Virus record (IMG/VR): IMGVR_UViG_3300029787_004217
Location: 1-24,026 of that record
DNA: 24,026 nucleotides
Strand: one strand, 5' to 3'
Origin: a virus
Shown: one piece after another, positions 14,181 through 22,632 of the stretch
Numbering within the stretch: the stretch's first letter is position 1
Layout: each line of letters starts with the position of its first letter
Made by a program: the position numbers and the translations under genes
The notes under the pieces: model-generated
What the model was told of the DNA's origin: nothing
What the model saw: only the letters and a program-made list of their open reading frames with translations
Databases searched by the model: none

Positions 14181-15731
14181 ATGGAAAAATTAAAGTTACC
14201 AAAGTTAAAAAGTGTATCAAACGATAAGAATTTTGAGACTAATGAGGAGTGGGTGGACTCAGTATCAACAAAAGTTAAGAAAAAGAAAATCATTTTATTA
14301 TCAGACGACTTGAGAATGTCAAGTGGTGTCGGAACGATGTCAAGGGAATTTGTTCTTGGGACTATTGATAAATTTGATTGGGTTCAAGTGGCGGGAGCGA
14401 TTAATCATCCAGACGCGAATAAAGCAGTTGATTTATGTGAAAGCACACGAAAAGAAACTGGTGTTGCGGACGCATATCTAAAATTATATCCCGTTTCAGG
14501 TTATGGAAGTCCAGAATTATTAAGAGAATTATTAATAGTGGAAAAGCCAGACGCAATTCTACACTACACAGACCCAAGATTTTGGCAGTGGTTGTATCAA
14601 ATGGAACACGAGATAAGACAAAATATCCCTATTTTCTATTATAATATTTGGGACGATTTACCTTACCCAAGATGGAACGAACCATTTTATGAGAGTTGTG
14701 ATTTGATTATGAATATTTCAAAACAAACACACAACATAGTTCAAAATGTATGTCAGAACAAACCAAGAACAGATTGGGACTCAACTTACGTTCCACACGG
14801 AATTAGTGAAAAACATTTCTATCCGATAAAAAATGAAAAAGAAAGATTAGAAATGAACAAAATGAAATCTCAATTGCTTCAAGGTAAAGACATAGAGTTT
14901 TGTTTATTTTATAACAATCGTAATATAAAAAGAAAAATGACTTCAGACACCATTTTGGCATTTAAAGAATTTGCAGATAAGTTACCAAAAGAAAAAAGAG
15001 ACAAAACAGCTTTTGTGTTACACACTCAACCAATTGACCAACACGGAACAGATTTACCGGCAGTTGTCCAAGAAATTTGTCCAGATTTAAACATTATATT
15101 TTCAACCAACAAACTATCACCACAACATCTAAATTATTTGTATAACATCGCAGATGTGACAATTAACATCGCATCCAATGAGGGGTTTGGATTAGGAACT
15201 TGTGAATCACTGATGAGTGGAACACCAATCGTGGTAAATGTCACGGGTGGTATGCAAGACCAATGTGGATTCAAATTAAAGGGTGAGCACATTACTTACA
15301 AAGATTATGCAGATATTCACTCACTACACGATTGGAGAAAGTGGCAAGATAATGAAGACTTAACTCACGGAGAGTGGGTAAAACCAGTATGGCCTAAAGT
15401 TCGTTCTTTACAAGGTTCACCACCAACACCATATATTTTTGACGATAGATGTGATTTTATTGATGTATCTAAAGCCATCCAATATTGGTATGATATGTCA
15501 CCAGAGGATAGAAAAGAGTGTGGATTCAAGGGACACGAATTTGTTTGTGGTGACGAATCTATGATGAGTGCAAGATGGATGAATAAGAATTTTGAAGACC
15601 ATATGAATACTGCTTTTGATAAATGGACTAAAAGAAAACGATATACTTTAATCAAGACAGATGATGAACAGAAGATTTGGTCAGACGGAGAACGAAAGAT
15701 TAACTTACCTAAATTGGATAAAAGAGGATAA
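14181..15731 (+). CDS. GT-B glycosyltransferase, GT4-like (first copy)
   Basis: 516 residues with the two-domain GT-B architecture. Residues 34-50 (KKIILLSDDLRMSSGVG) form the N-terminal nucleotide-fold start with an acceptor loop. The C-terminal donor domain carries NEGFGLGTCESLMSGTPIV, which gives the E-x7-E motif of GT4 retaining enzymes with E334 and E342. It transfers a sugar from a nucleotide-sugar donor. The protein starts with KLKLPKLK and ends with KINLPKLDKRG, short peptides that recur at the end of the next enzyme. It begins 20 bases after the RHH gene and its stop lies one base before the ATG of the second GT-B gene. The acceptor is unknown. Confidence 0.85.
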   Translation: MEKLKLPKLKSVSNDKNFETNEEWVDSVSTKVKKKKIILLSDDLRMSSGVGTMSREFVLGTIDKFDWVQVAGAINHPDANKAVDLCESTRKETGVADAYLKLYPVSGYGSPELLRELLIVEKPDAILHYTDPRFWQWLYQMEHEIRQNIPIFYYNIWDDLPYPRWNEPFYESCDLIMNISKQTHNIVQNVCQNKPRTDWDSTYVPHGISEKHFYPIKNEKERLEMNKMKSQLLQGKDIEFCLFYNNRNIKRKMTSDTILAFKEFADKLPKEKRDKTAFVLHTQPIDQHGTDLPAVVQEICPDLNIIFSTNKLSPQHLNYLYNIADVTINIASNEGFGLGTCESLMSGTPIVVNVTGGMQDQCGFKLKGEHITYKDYADIHSLHDWRKWQDNEDLTHGEWVKPVWPKVRSLQGSPPTPYIFDDRCDFIDVSKAIQYWYDMSPEDRKECGFKGHEFVCGDESMMSARWMNKNFEDHMNTAFDKWTKRKRYTLIKTDDEQKIWSDGERKINLPKLDKRG

Positions 15732-15732
15732 T

Positions 15733-17076
15733 ATGATTAACACTAAACCATTAGTATTAGTAACAGGACCAGTCACAACAAGGAGTGGATACGGAAACCA
15801 CGCAAGAGACATTTGTCAAGCATTGATAGAAAGTGACAAATATGATGTTAGAATAAATAAATGTCGTTGGGGGAATACACCAATGAATGCTCTTGAAAAA
15901 GGTAATCCAGTTCACGAAGCCATAAGTCAAAGATTTCTTAATGGTCCAAACTTAGAAAGGCAACCTGATTTACATTTACACGTGGTTGTTCCAAATGAAT
16001 TTCAACCAATAGGTAAAAAGAACATTGGGATAACCGCAGGGATAGAGCATACCATTCCACCTGCTTATTGGATTGATGGTGTTAATCGTATGGATATGAC
16101 TATCTGCACTTCTGAATTTACAAAATCATCATTTGAAAATATTCAGTTTGATAAAGTTGATAAAAAAACTAACCAACCTATCGGTAAAGTAAAAGTTGAA
16201 AAACCATTAGAAACTTTATTTGAGGGAGCAGACCCAAATTTATACAAAGAAACGAATGAGTTTTCAACTGAGTTAGTAGAAAGTTTTTCTGAAGTTAAAG
16301 AGGATTTTTGTTTTCTATTTGTAGGACATTGGTTGAGTGGTAATATGGGTGAGGATAGAAAAGACATAGCGATGTTGATTAAAGTATTCATAGAAACTTT
16401 CAAACACTTTGATGAAATGCCAGCGTTAATTTTAAAAACAAGTGGAGCTACTTTTTCAATCATAGATAGAGAGGAAATTTTAAAAAAGATAAGTGAAGTA
16501 AAAAAGTCAATCGGTGGTAATAAATTTCCAAGTGTTTATCTCATACACGGAGATTTTACAGACGAAGAAATGAACCAATTGTATAATTATCCAAAAGTAA
16601 AAGCTCATATTACTTTTACACACGGAGAGGGATTTGGAAGACCATTGTTAGAGGCGACTTTTAGTGGTAAACCGGTTATGGCACCATTTTGGAGTGGACA
16701 AGTTGATTTCTTAGACGCAAATTATAGTGTTGAACTTCCAAGTGTGACAACAAAAGTTCCAGCATCAGCTTTCCCGAAAGAGTATGGTAATCCCGAGGCA
16801 GAGTGGGCAACCGTAAATTATAGTATTGCGAGTCAGATTATGAAGGATGTGTTTAACAATTATAAAAAGTATGAACTTCGTGGTAAAAAACAAATGATAG
16901 TTAATAGAGAAAACTTTACACACGAAGCTATGAAAGATAAGTTGGTATCAATCATAGATAGTATGTTGACAAATATCCCACAACAGGTAAAATTAAAATT
17001 ACCAGAACTAAATAAGAAGTCAGAGAAGATTTCTAAAGATAAAATTAATTTACCTAAATTAAAAAGGGAGGTTTGA
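15733..17076 (+). CDS. GT-B glycosyltransferase, GT4-like (second copy)
   Basis: 447 residues from ATG 15733, preceded by AGAGGA at 15723-15728; a frame from 15661 runs back into the previous gene and is rejected. It has LVLVTGPVTTRSGYGNHARDI at the start (acceptor/Gly loop) and THGEGFGRPLLEATFSGKPV with E299 and E307 as the GT4 E-x7-E motif. The central region FLFVGHWLSGNMGEDRKDIAMLIKVF is typical of the interdomain link. The last 30 residues carry KLKLPELNK and KINLPKLKREV, like the tails of the first copy. It is probably the partner enzyme adding a second sugar or acting on another acceptor site. Confidence 0.85.
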   Translation: MINTKPLVLVTGPVTTRSGYGNHARDICQALIESDKYDVRINKCRWGNTPMNALEKGNPVHEAISQRFLNGPNLERQPDLHLHVVVPNEFQPIGKKNIGITAGIEHTIPPAYWIDGVNRMDMTICTSEFTKSSFENIQFDKVDKKTNQPIGKVKVEKPLETLFEGADPNLYKETNEFSTELVESFSEVKEDFCFLFVGHWLSGNMGEDRKDIAMLIKVFIETFKHFDEMPALILKTSGATFSIIDREEILKKISEVKKSIGGNKFPSVYLIHGDFTDEEMNQLYNYPKVKAHITFTHGEGFGRPLLEATFSGKPVMAPFWSGQVDFLDANYSVELPSVTTKVPASAFPKEYGNPEAEWATVNYSIASQIMKDVFNNYKKYELRGKKQMIVNRENFTHEAMKDKLVSIIDSMLTNIPQQVKLKLPELNKKSEKISKDKINLPKLKREV

Positions 17077-17077
17077 T

Positions 17078-17530
17078 ATGGCGGAGGTTAAAATAACTTG
17101 TCCTAATTGTTTTAATACAGAGATGTGTTTTGAGGACAAATTAGAAATTGAGGATTTCAGTAGTTATATGTGTTTTAATTGTGGATTTAATAGCAACTCA
17201 CTATATGTAACAGACTCAGAGGAATTAAAAAAAGTAAGGGAGTTGTCTACTGAGTTAGCTAAAAGTCTTAGTTTTTATGATTATGATAGAAAAATACATT
17301 GGTTTCCAACCATTTTAAATATGGGTAAGTTAGGAATAATATATCCCGAAGGAACAAAAGACAATTGGAATTGGAAGTTTGCCAGAGTTCGTGAGTTAAC
17401 AGAGGAAGAGAAAAAGGACCCAAAATACGGCGGTCACGAACATACATTGGATATGGATAACGCTGATGAGTATGGTCAACACGAATTTTTACAGGCGTGT
17501 AAAGATATGGGAATTATTAAAAACATATGA
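17078..17530 (+). CDS. Hypothetical protein with N-terminal zinc ribbon
   Basis: 150 residues. The N-terminus is a zinc ribbon, C8-x2-C11 and C32-x2-C35. After it comes a Lys- and Trp-rich region (IHWFPTILNMGKLGIIYPEGTKDNWNWKFARV) that I do not recognise, and a C-terminal acidic stretch ending in CKDMGIIKNI. The ATG comes one base after the previous stop and the end overlaps the next start (ATGA), so it is co-expressed with the glycosyltransferases. It could be a nucleic acid-binding or scaffold protein; there is no evidence for either. Confidence 0.65.
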   Translation: MAEVKITCPNCFNTEMCFEDKLEIEDFSSYMCFNCGFNSNSLYVTDSEELKKVRELSTELAKSLSFYDYDRKIHWFPTILNMGKLGIIYPEGTKDNWNWKFARVRELTEEEKKDPKYGGHEHTLDMDNADEYGQHEFLQACKDMGIIKNI

Positions 17531-18006
17531 AAAATACTACTTGGACAACTGTAAAAGGAGGGCAAATACTTACTTTTAGATATCAATCTGAGGGTGATGT
17601 TAGAGGATTCAAAAGAACGATAATTTGTCTTGACCCAAAATATGAGTACAGAAAAAAATCAACAGGTAGAGTTGTTAATTTAGTCGTTGGTTTGGAGGTG
17701 AAACATCAACTTAAAGGTTCTATTTCACCAAGTAAGTTAAAAAAGTTACTTGAAATACTAGGGGCGACTTCAAAAGATATTCAAAATAAAAATTTAAATG
17801 AGACACAAGTTCTTCAGGAAACTTATTTTGGTTTGAAAAGCTTTTTGAAAGCAGAACCAATATTCAAAACTTATTTGTTAAGAAAGTGTAGAAAGTATAG
17901 GGTGTTCTTAGAGAATAATTTAGATGGATTAAATGAATTACAAATTAAACAGGTGGCAAAGAGGGTAATTAAAGAGGGAAGTGTTGAGGTAAGTAGTGAA
18001 AATTAG
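17527..18006 (+). CDS. Hypothetical protein, basic
   Basis: 159 residues, strongly basic. The N-terminal half is strand-rich with QILTFRYQSEGDVRGFKRTIICLDPKYEYRKK and VVNLVVGLEVKHQL. The second half is helical and Lys-rich (FLKAEPIFKTYLLRKCRKYRVF). This strand-then-basic-helix layout loosely recalls small conserved hypothetical proteins of T4-like marine phages, but I cannot name a family. It starts with an ATGA overlap and ends 11 bases into the GT2 gene. It was probably inserted between the glycosyltransferase genes as an unrelated phage gene. Confidence 0.6.
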   Translation: MKNTTWTTVKGGQILTFRYQSEGDVRGFKRTIICLDPKYEYRKKSTGRVVNLVVGLEVKHQLKGSISPSKLKKLLEILGATSKDIQNKNLNETQVLQETYFGLKSFLKAEPIFKTYLLRKCRKYRVFLENNLDGLNELQIKQVAKRVIKEGSVEVSSEN

Positions 18007-18613
18007 TTATGCTATTACGGTTTGTTATGAATATGACGAACTAAAAAAATTGGTTTCATTCTTAAAAAATAAAATAAGAGAAAATGATGAAATAGTGGTT
18101 ACTTTTGATAGACAAGGTGGGACATCAGAGGTTAGAGATTATTTATCTAAAAATGAAAATACACTAAAATGGTTTCAGTTTGATTTCAATAAAGACTTCG
18201 CAGAGTTAAAAAACTTTAGTAAATCAAAATGTTCAGGTGATTACATATTTCATTTAGACGCAGATGAAATACCAAATGAAATATTGTTAAAGCAATTACC
18301 ACAGATATTAGAGATAAATGATGTTGATTTACTTTGGATACCAAGAGTCAACATAGTGAATGGACTGACAAATGAACATATTAAAAAGTGGGGATGGCAA
18401 GTCAGTGAAAAAGGTTGGGTTAATTTCCCAGATTATCAATCAAGAGTTTTTAAAAATGAAGAGAGTATACTTTGGTCCGGTAAAGTTCACGAGATGATAC
18501 AAGGTGCAAAAACTTATTCACATTTACCACCACACGAGGAACTATCTTTATATCACGAGAAAGAGATTGAAAGACAAGAAAAACAAAATAATTTATATGG
18601 GGAGATATCATAA
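17996..18613 (+). CDS. GT2-type glycosyltransferase
   Basis: 205 residues from GTG 17996, with GAGGT upstream. It is a GT-A fold family 2 enzyme. It opens with ISYAITVCYEYDELKKLVSFL, has EIVVTFDRQGG and the DxD-type metal site D88-A-D90 (FHLDADEIPNE), and a WSGKVHEMIQ segment typical of the WaaE/KdtX-like GT2 subgroup. It is short for the family (often 250 or more) and ends in a basic, charged tail, so it may be a minimal version. It overlaps the epimerase by one base. It would transfer a sugar from a nucleotide donor. Confidence 0.82.
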   Translation: MKISYAITVCYEYDELKKLVSFLKNKIRENDEIVVTFDRQGGTSEVRDYLSKNENTLKWFQFDFNKDFAELKNFSKSKCSGDYIFHLDADEIPNEILLKQLPQILEINDVDLLWIPRVNIVNGLTNEHIKKWGWQVSEKGWVNFPDYQSRVFKNEESILWSGKVHEMIQGAKTYSHLPPHEELSLYHEKEIERQEKQNNLYGEIS

Positions 18614-19464
18614 TGAATATATTAGTTACAGGTGGAGCGGGTTTTATCGGAACAAACCTAATCAAAAGATTATTAAAAGACGGACATAATGTGGTGTCGT
18701 TAGATAATTACTCAACAGGCACAGAGGACAATCATCAAGAGGGTTGTGAGTATCACAATGTTGATATCAGAGACGCATTTGATTTTGATTTCTTTATGGA
18801 GAAACCAGATGTGATTTATCATTTGGCAGCACTTCCAAGAATTCAACCATCATTTGAGTATCCTGCATTGACTATGGAAATTGGTATGTTGGGGACTATG
18901 AACATATTAGAGTGGGCGAGAAATAAAGATTGTAAAGTAATTTACGCAGGTTCATCATCAGTTCATAGTGGACACTACGAAAATCCTTATACTTTTTCAA
19001 AAGTAATGGGTGATGAACTTTGTATGGCTTACAAACATATGTTTTCAGTTGACTCTAAAATTTGTAGATTTTACAATGTATATGGTCCACACCAACTAAC
19101 AGAGGGAGAATATTGTACGGTAATTGGTATATTTGAAAAACAATATGAAGAGGGAGTTGAGTTAACAATAACAGGAGATGGAGAACAAAGAAGAGATTTC
19201 ACTCACGTTGATGATATTGTTGATGGATTAATTTTAACTTCTGAAAGTGAAGACTTTGACTTAGATTTTGTTGAACTTGGAAGAGGAGAAAATCATTCAA
19301 TCAATGAATTGGCAAAAATGTTTGGTAGTGGATACACCTACATACCAGCGAGACCAGGTGAAGCGAGAGTCACTCTTTGTGATACATCAATCGCTAAAAA
19401 GTCTATCGGTTATGAACCAAAAGTTAATTTAAAAGATTATATAAAAGAGGTTACGAGTGAATAA
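18613..19464 (+). CDS. NAD-dependent nucleotide-sugar epimerase/dehydratase (extended SDR)
   Basis: 283 residues of the extended SDR group (GalE/WbpP/WcaG-like). The NAD site is TGGAGFIG (residues 6-13). The catalytic Y126-x3-K130 (NPYTFSKVMGDE) is intact, and SSSVHSG supplies the catalytic Ser. RFYNVYGP and GDGEQRRDFTHVDDIV are the conserved substrate and C-terminal blocks. Such enzymes epimerise or dehydrate UDP- or dTDP-sugars to make the donor used by the neighbouring glycosyltransferases. Length is slightly short of the usual 310-340. The substrate cannot be read from sequence. It overlaps the next gene by 8 bases. Confidence 0.87.
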   Translation: MNILVTGGAGFIGTNLIKRLLKDGHNVVSLDNYSTGTEDNHQEGCEYHNVDIRDAFDFDFFMEKPDVIYHLAALPRIQPSFEYPALTMEIGMLGTMNILEWARNKDCKVIYAGSSSVHSGHYENPYTFSKVMGDELCMAYKHMFSVDSKICRFYNVYGPHQLTEGEYCTVIGIFEKQYEEGVELTITGDGEQRRDFTHVDDIVDGLILTSESEDFDLDFVELGRGENHSINELAKMFGSGYTYIPARPGEARVTLCDTSIAKKSIGYEPKVNLKDYIKEVTSE

Positions 19465-20209
19465 AAACTTGGTTTATATGGTCGCAATAGACCACGATAA
19501 ATCACAATACAAACATTCAGACTTTTCACAATTTTCAGTTAAGTCTTGGAAGTATTGGTGTAAAAAAAATAACGCTGATTTACACATAGTTACCAAACAT
19601 AAAAAAGAGTATGGATTCCCTATTTGGAATAAACTTGATGTTTGTGAAGTTGGTAAAGGTTATGATAAGATTGCGATAGTTGATTGTGACACTATGATTA
19701 AGTGGGACGCTCCTAATATTTTTGAACAAATTGAAACTGGTATTTATGGAATAAATGACACCGCAAACTTACGTTGGGTATACGATAGTGTGAATAATTA
19801 TGGTGATGAGTTTTTTCCAAATTTTGAAATGAATTTAGAAAAATATATAAATGCAGGTGTTGTTTATCTTGATAATAGTTCACTATCGGTTTATGATAAG
19901 TTAAGAGACTTTTATTTTAAGAATAAGGAAAAACTTGATAGTTGGAATAGGGGTGGTGGAAAAGAGCAAACATTATTTAATTTTGTTTTACAGACTAATG
20001 ATTATGATGTTAAATTATTACCACCGATTTGGAATTTAGTTTCAATGCATAAAACAGAACTATTCGGTTATAATTGGCAAGATGGTGATGATACAACACC
20101 ATTTTTTATCAAATATGGTTATGTTTGGCATTTTACAGGATTTGAGATAGAAAAAAGATTTAATATGATGAGAGACACTTGGAGATTAACAGAGTCAAAG
20201 TATGCATAA
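19457..20209 (+). CDS. GT-A glycosyltransferase-like protein (first of a pair)
   Basis: 250 residues from GTG 19457. The core is GT8-like: KLDVCEVGKGYDKIAIVDCDTMIK with metal ligands D76 and D78, a YINAGVVYLD segment, a KEQTLFNF segment, and a C-terminal WHFTGFE histidine site. These four blocks match the metal and acceptor regions of GT8 and related GT-A enzymes. It is clearly paralogous to the next gene, which opens with the same (N/H)KNLV(Y/F) and shares the VD.DT, DQT or EQT, and W.(Y/F)HF blocks. Starts and stops overlap by 8 bases on both sides. Confidence 0.72.
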   Translation: MNKNLVYMVAIDHDKSQYKHSDFSQFSVKSWKYWCKKNNADLHIVTKHKKEYGFPIWNKLDVCEVGKGYDKIAIVDCDTMIKWDAPNIFEQIETGIYGINDTANLRWVYDSVNNYGDEFFPNFEMNLEKYINAGVVYLDNSSLSVYDKLRDFYFKNKEKLDSWNRGGGKEQTLFNFVLQTNDYDVKLLPPIWNLVSMHKTELFGYNWQDGDDTTPFFIKYGYVWHFTGFEIEKRFNMMRDTWRLTESKYA

Positions 20210-20942
20210 GAATTTAGTATTTATAATCGCAGTTAAAAAAGACGGACAACTCAAACCAGAATACGAAATAGGTATTGAGAGTTGGAGAAGATGGTGTGAA
20301 AAAAATGACACACAAATGTTTTTATTAGAAGAGCCAGTATTACCAATGGAGGATATGCACATTATCTGGCAAAGATATTTCTTGTTTGATATTTATGACG
20401 CAAACGAGATTAAAGCAAATCAAACTTTAATGGTTGATGCGGACACGATTATTCATCCAGATTGTCCAAACTTTTTCAATGAAACAGAGAATAAGTATTG
20501 TTTAGTACACGACGACGGAAGTTATGATTGGGTGTTAAGAGGTATGGAACACTATTCAAAATATGTTTATGGTGGGGATTGGTTTAATTTTTGGGAGTAT
20601 GGAAATAGTGGATTTCAAATTGTTAATGATTCACACAGAGATTTCTTTCAACATATGAGAAATTTCTATGAGGAAAATAGAGAGAATATACAATCCATAC
20701 AATCTAATTTTGGGATAGGAACAGACCAAACACCATTAAACTTTAATTTAAGAAAACAAAATATTGATGTAAAACTACTTCCATACAGATATAATATGGG
20801 TTGTATGTTAAAGAAAGAAATTATAGCAGATGACTTTTTGTTTACTAAGTTAGGTTGGATATATCATTTCAATGGACTACCAAACAAAGACCAATCAGTT
20901 CCACATTGGATGGAGAAAACATTTAGGTATTTGTATGGTTAA
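20202..20942 (+). CDS. GT-A glycosyltransferase-like protein (second of a pair)
   Basis: 246 residues, paralogue of the previous gene. Blocks in order: opening HKNLVFIIAVKKDG, then SWRRWCEKN, TLMVDADTIIHPD with metal ligands D79 and D81, EYGNSGFQIVN, GTDQTPLNFNL, and a final GWIYHFNGLP. All positions expected for a GT-A site are present. It overlaps the next gene by 8 bases. Two diverged copies side by side suggest that the products act on consecutive residues or on different donors; the donor and acceptor are unknown. Confidence 0.72.
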   Translation: MHKNLVFIIAVKKDGQLKPEYEIGIESWRRWCEKNDTQMFLLEEPVLPMEDMHIIWQRYFLFDIYDANEIKANQTLMVDADTIIHPDCPNFFNETENKYCLVHDDGSYDWVLRGMEHYSKYVYGGDWFNFWEYGNSGFQIVNDSHRDFFQHMRNFYEENRENIQSIQSNFGIGTDQTPLNFNLRKQNIDVKLLPYRYNMGCMLKKEIIADDFLFTKLGWIYHFNGLPNKDQSVPHWMEKTFRYLYG

Positions 20943-22632
20943 AGTTCATTTAATAGGACACGGAAACTGGGGAGCAGTCATTGATAATGCAATTAATGAC
21001 TTGAAATACATTGAGTGGGTTGATTCAAAAGACGCAGACTGGATTATATTATCAACACCAAATGATTTACATTATGAACAAGTTTCTTATTGGTTAGGAC
21101 AGGGTAAAAATGTATTTTGTGAAAAACCATTAACATTAAATTATAAAGCAGCAAAAGAATTGTTTGATTTTGCAGACACTATGGGTGTGGAATTATATGT
21201 GGATGATGTTTTTACTTGGAGAGATGATTATGATATCTATTCTGATGTAAATCATTTTGTTTGGACTAAACCAAATCAGAAAGATATAAATTATATTGAT
21301 AGACTGGCATATCATCATTTCTATATGTGGGTCCTTGATACTGACTTTGAAATTAGAGATATCACAGGTGAACCAAATGATTTCAAAATAGAATTAGAAG
21401 ACGGAAGAACCGCAGAGTTTTTCTATGGTGATAGTTCTCAAGTGGTTCATTTTGTAAATCAAGATGATATGACAAACAATCAAAATAATCCATTGAGAAC
21501 AATGTTTGATTTCTTATTTTCAGGTTCTGGTAATTATGAACTAAATAAAAAACTAACATTAAACGCCACCAAGTTATCAGAACAAGTCAAGAAAACATTA
21601 TTACCAAAAGCATTAGTTGTGGGTGGGGGAATCTTTGGAACTACATCAGCAGTCACATTAGCAAATAATGGTTATCAAGTAGAATTACACGAAGAACTTG
21701 AAGATGTAATGATGGCGGCATCCGATATTAATCAATATAGATTACATAAAGGTTATCATTATCCACGAAGTAAAGAAACTGCAGAGGAGTGTTTGAGAGG
21801 ACTAAAAACATTTAAAAGAAAGTATGAAAGAAGTGTTGTTAATGGTGACATAGAACATTATTATGCAATAGCATCCGAGGACTCAAAAGTATCTGAATTT
21901 GAGTATCTGGCATTCTTAGATGATTTAGAATTACCATATGAAAGAGTTAAACCATTACCAAACACAGATGTTACAATAAAAGTAGAGGAAGAATTATTTG
22001 ACAATTACAAATTGTATGAATCAGTTAGAGATAAATTATGGTCAAGTGGAGTTGAGGTTTTGAAAAACAAAACAACAACCAAAGATGACTTCAAAGGATA
22101 TGATGTAGTTGTGATTGCAACTTACTCAAAGTTAAATGATTTACTTGATGAAAAGAAATGGTATCAGTATGAATTATGTGAAAAGCCAGTCGTTAGATTA
22201 CCAAGAAAATATCAAGGTAAAAGTATAGTGATTATGGATGGGCCATTTATGTGTTTAGACCCATATGGAGAAAAAAATCACGTGTTGGGTAATGTGAAAC
22301 ACGCAATCCATTGTTGGAACGAGGGAACTGAGGCATTCTGGCCACATAGATACACAAAGTATTTGAACAAAGGTGTGATAGAAAATCCAAAACACACCAA
22401 AATAGATAAGTTTATAGAAACAGGTAAAAAGTTTTTTAAAGATTTTGACAAATTAAAACACATAGGTTCAATGTATACCATTAGAACCGTACTAACAAAT
22501 AGAGACCACGACGACGCAAGACCTACCTTGGTTAATCACGAGGGTGGAAATGTTTATAGTTTATTTTCAGGTAAAATAGATACTTGTGTTGACGCAGCAA
22601 ACGAACTAATAAGGAGAATCAATAATGATTAA
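20935..22632 (+). CDS. Fusion of Gfo/Idh/MocA-like dehydrogenase and FAD-dependent oxidoreductase
   Basis: 565 residues from ATG 20935; a frame from 20872 runs back into the glycosyltransferase and is rejected. Residues 1-220 are Gfo/Idh/MocA-like: G8-H-G-N-W-G13 nucleotide loop, LSTPNDLHYEQ, and the catalytic-lysine box C62-E-K64-P-L. Its second domain looks shortened (AYHHFYMWVLD). Residues 225-565 are a DAO-type FAD protein: VVGGGIFGTTSAVTLANNGYQVELHE with the GxGxxG at G230-G235, then NQYRLHKGYHYPRS, and a C-terminal NVYSLFSGKIDTC. Each half type oxidises or reduces sugars or amino compounds, so this may make a keto- or amino-sugar donor. Its end overlaps the next gene by 8 bases. Confidence 0.8.
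   Translation: MVKVHLIGHGNWGAVIDNAINDLKYIEWVDSKDADWIILSTPNDLHYEQVSYWLGQGKNVFCEKPLTLNYKAAKELFDFADTMGVELYVDDVFTWRDDYDIYSDVNHFVWTKPNQKDINYIDRLAYHHFYMWVLDTDFEIRDITGEPNDFKIELEDGRTAEFFYGDSSQVVHFVNQDDMTNNQNNPLRTMFDFLFSGSGNYELNKKLTLNATKLSEQVKKTLLPKALVVGGGIFGTTSAVTLANNGYQVELHEELEDVMMAASDINQYRLHKGYHYPRSKETAEECLRGLKTFKRKYERSVVNGDIEHYYAIASEDSKVSEFEYLAFLDDLELPYERVKPLPNTDVTIKVEEELFDNYKLYESVRDKLWSSGVEVLKNKTTTKDDFKGYDVVVIATYSKLNDLLDEKKWYQYELCEKPVVRLPRKYQGKSIVIMDGPFMCLDPYGEKNHVLGNVKHAIHCWNEGTEAFWPHRYTKYLNKGVIENPKHTKIDKFIETGKKFFKDFDKLKHIGSMYTIRTVLTNRDHDDARPTLVNHEGGNVYSLFSGKIDTCVDAANELIRRINND

Noticed and set aside
15661-15732. Upstream start for the second GT-B gene
   Set aside because: Residues are an out-of-frame reading of the previous gene's end; ATG 15733 follows AGAGGA.
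20872-20934. Upstream start for the oxidoreductase fusion
   Set aside because: The nucleotide loop GHGNWG begins only 8 residues after ATG 20935, the normal place; the extension overlaps the previous gene.
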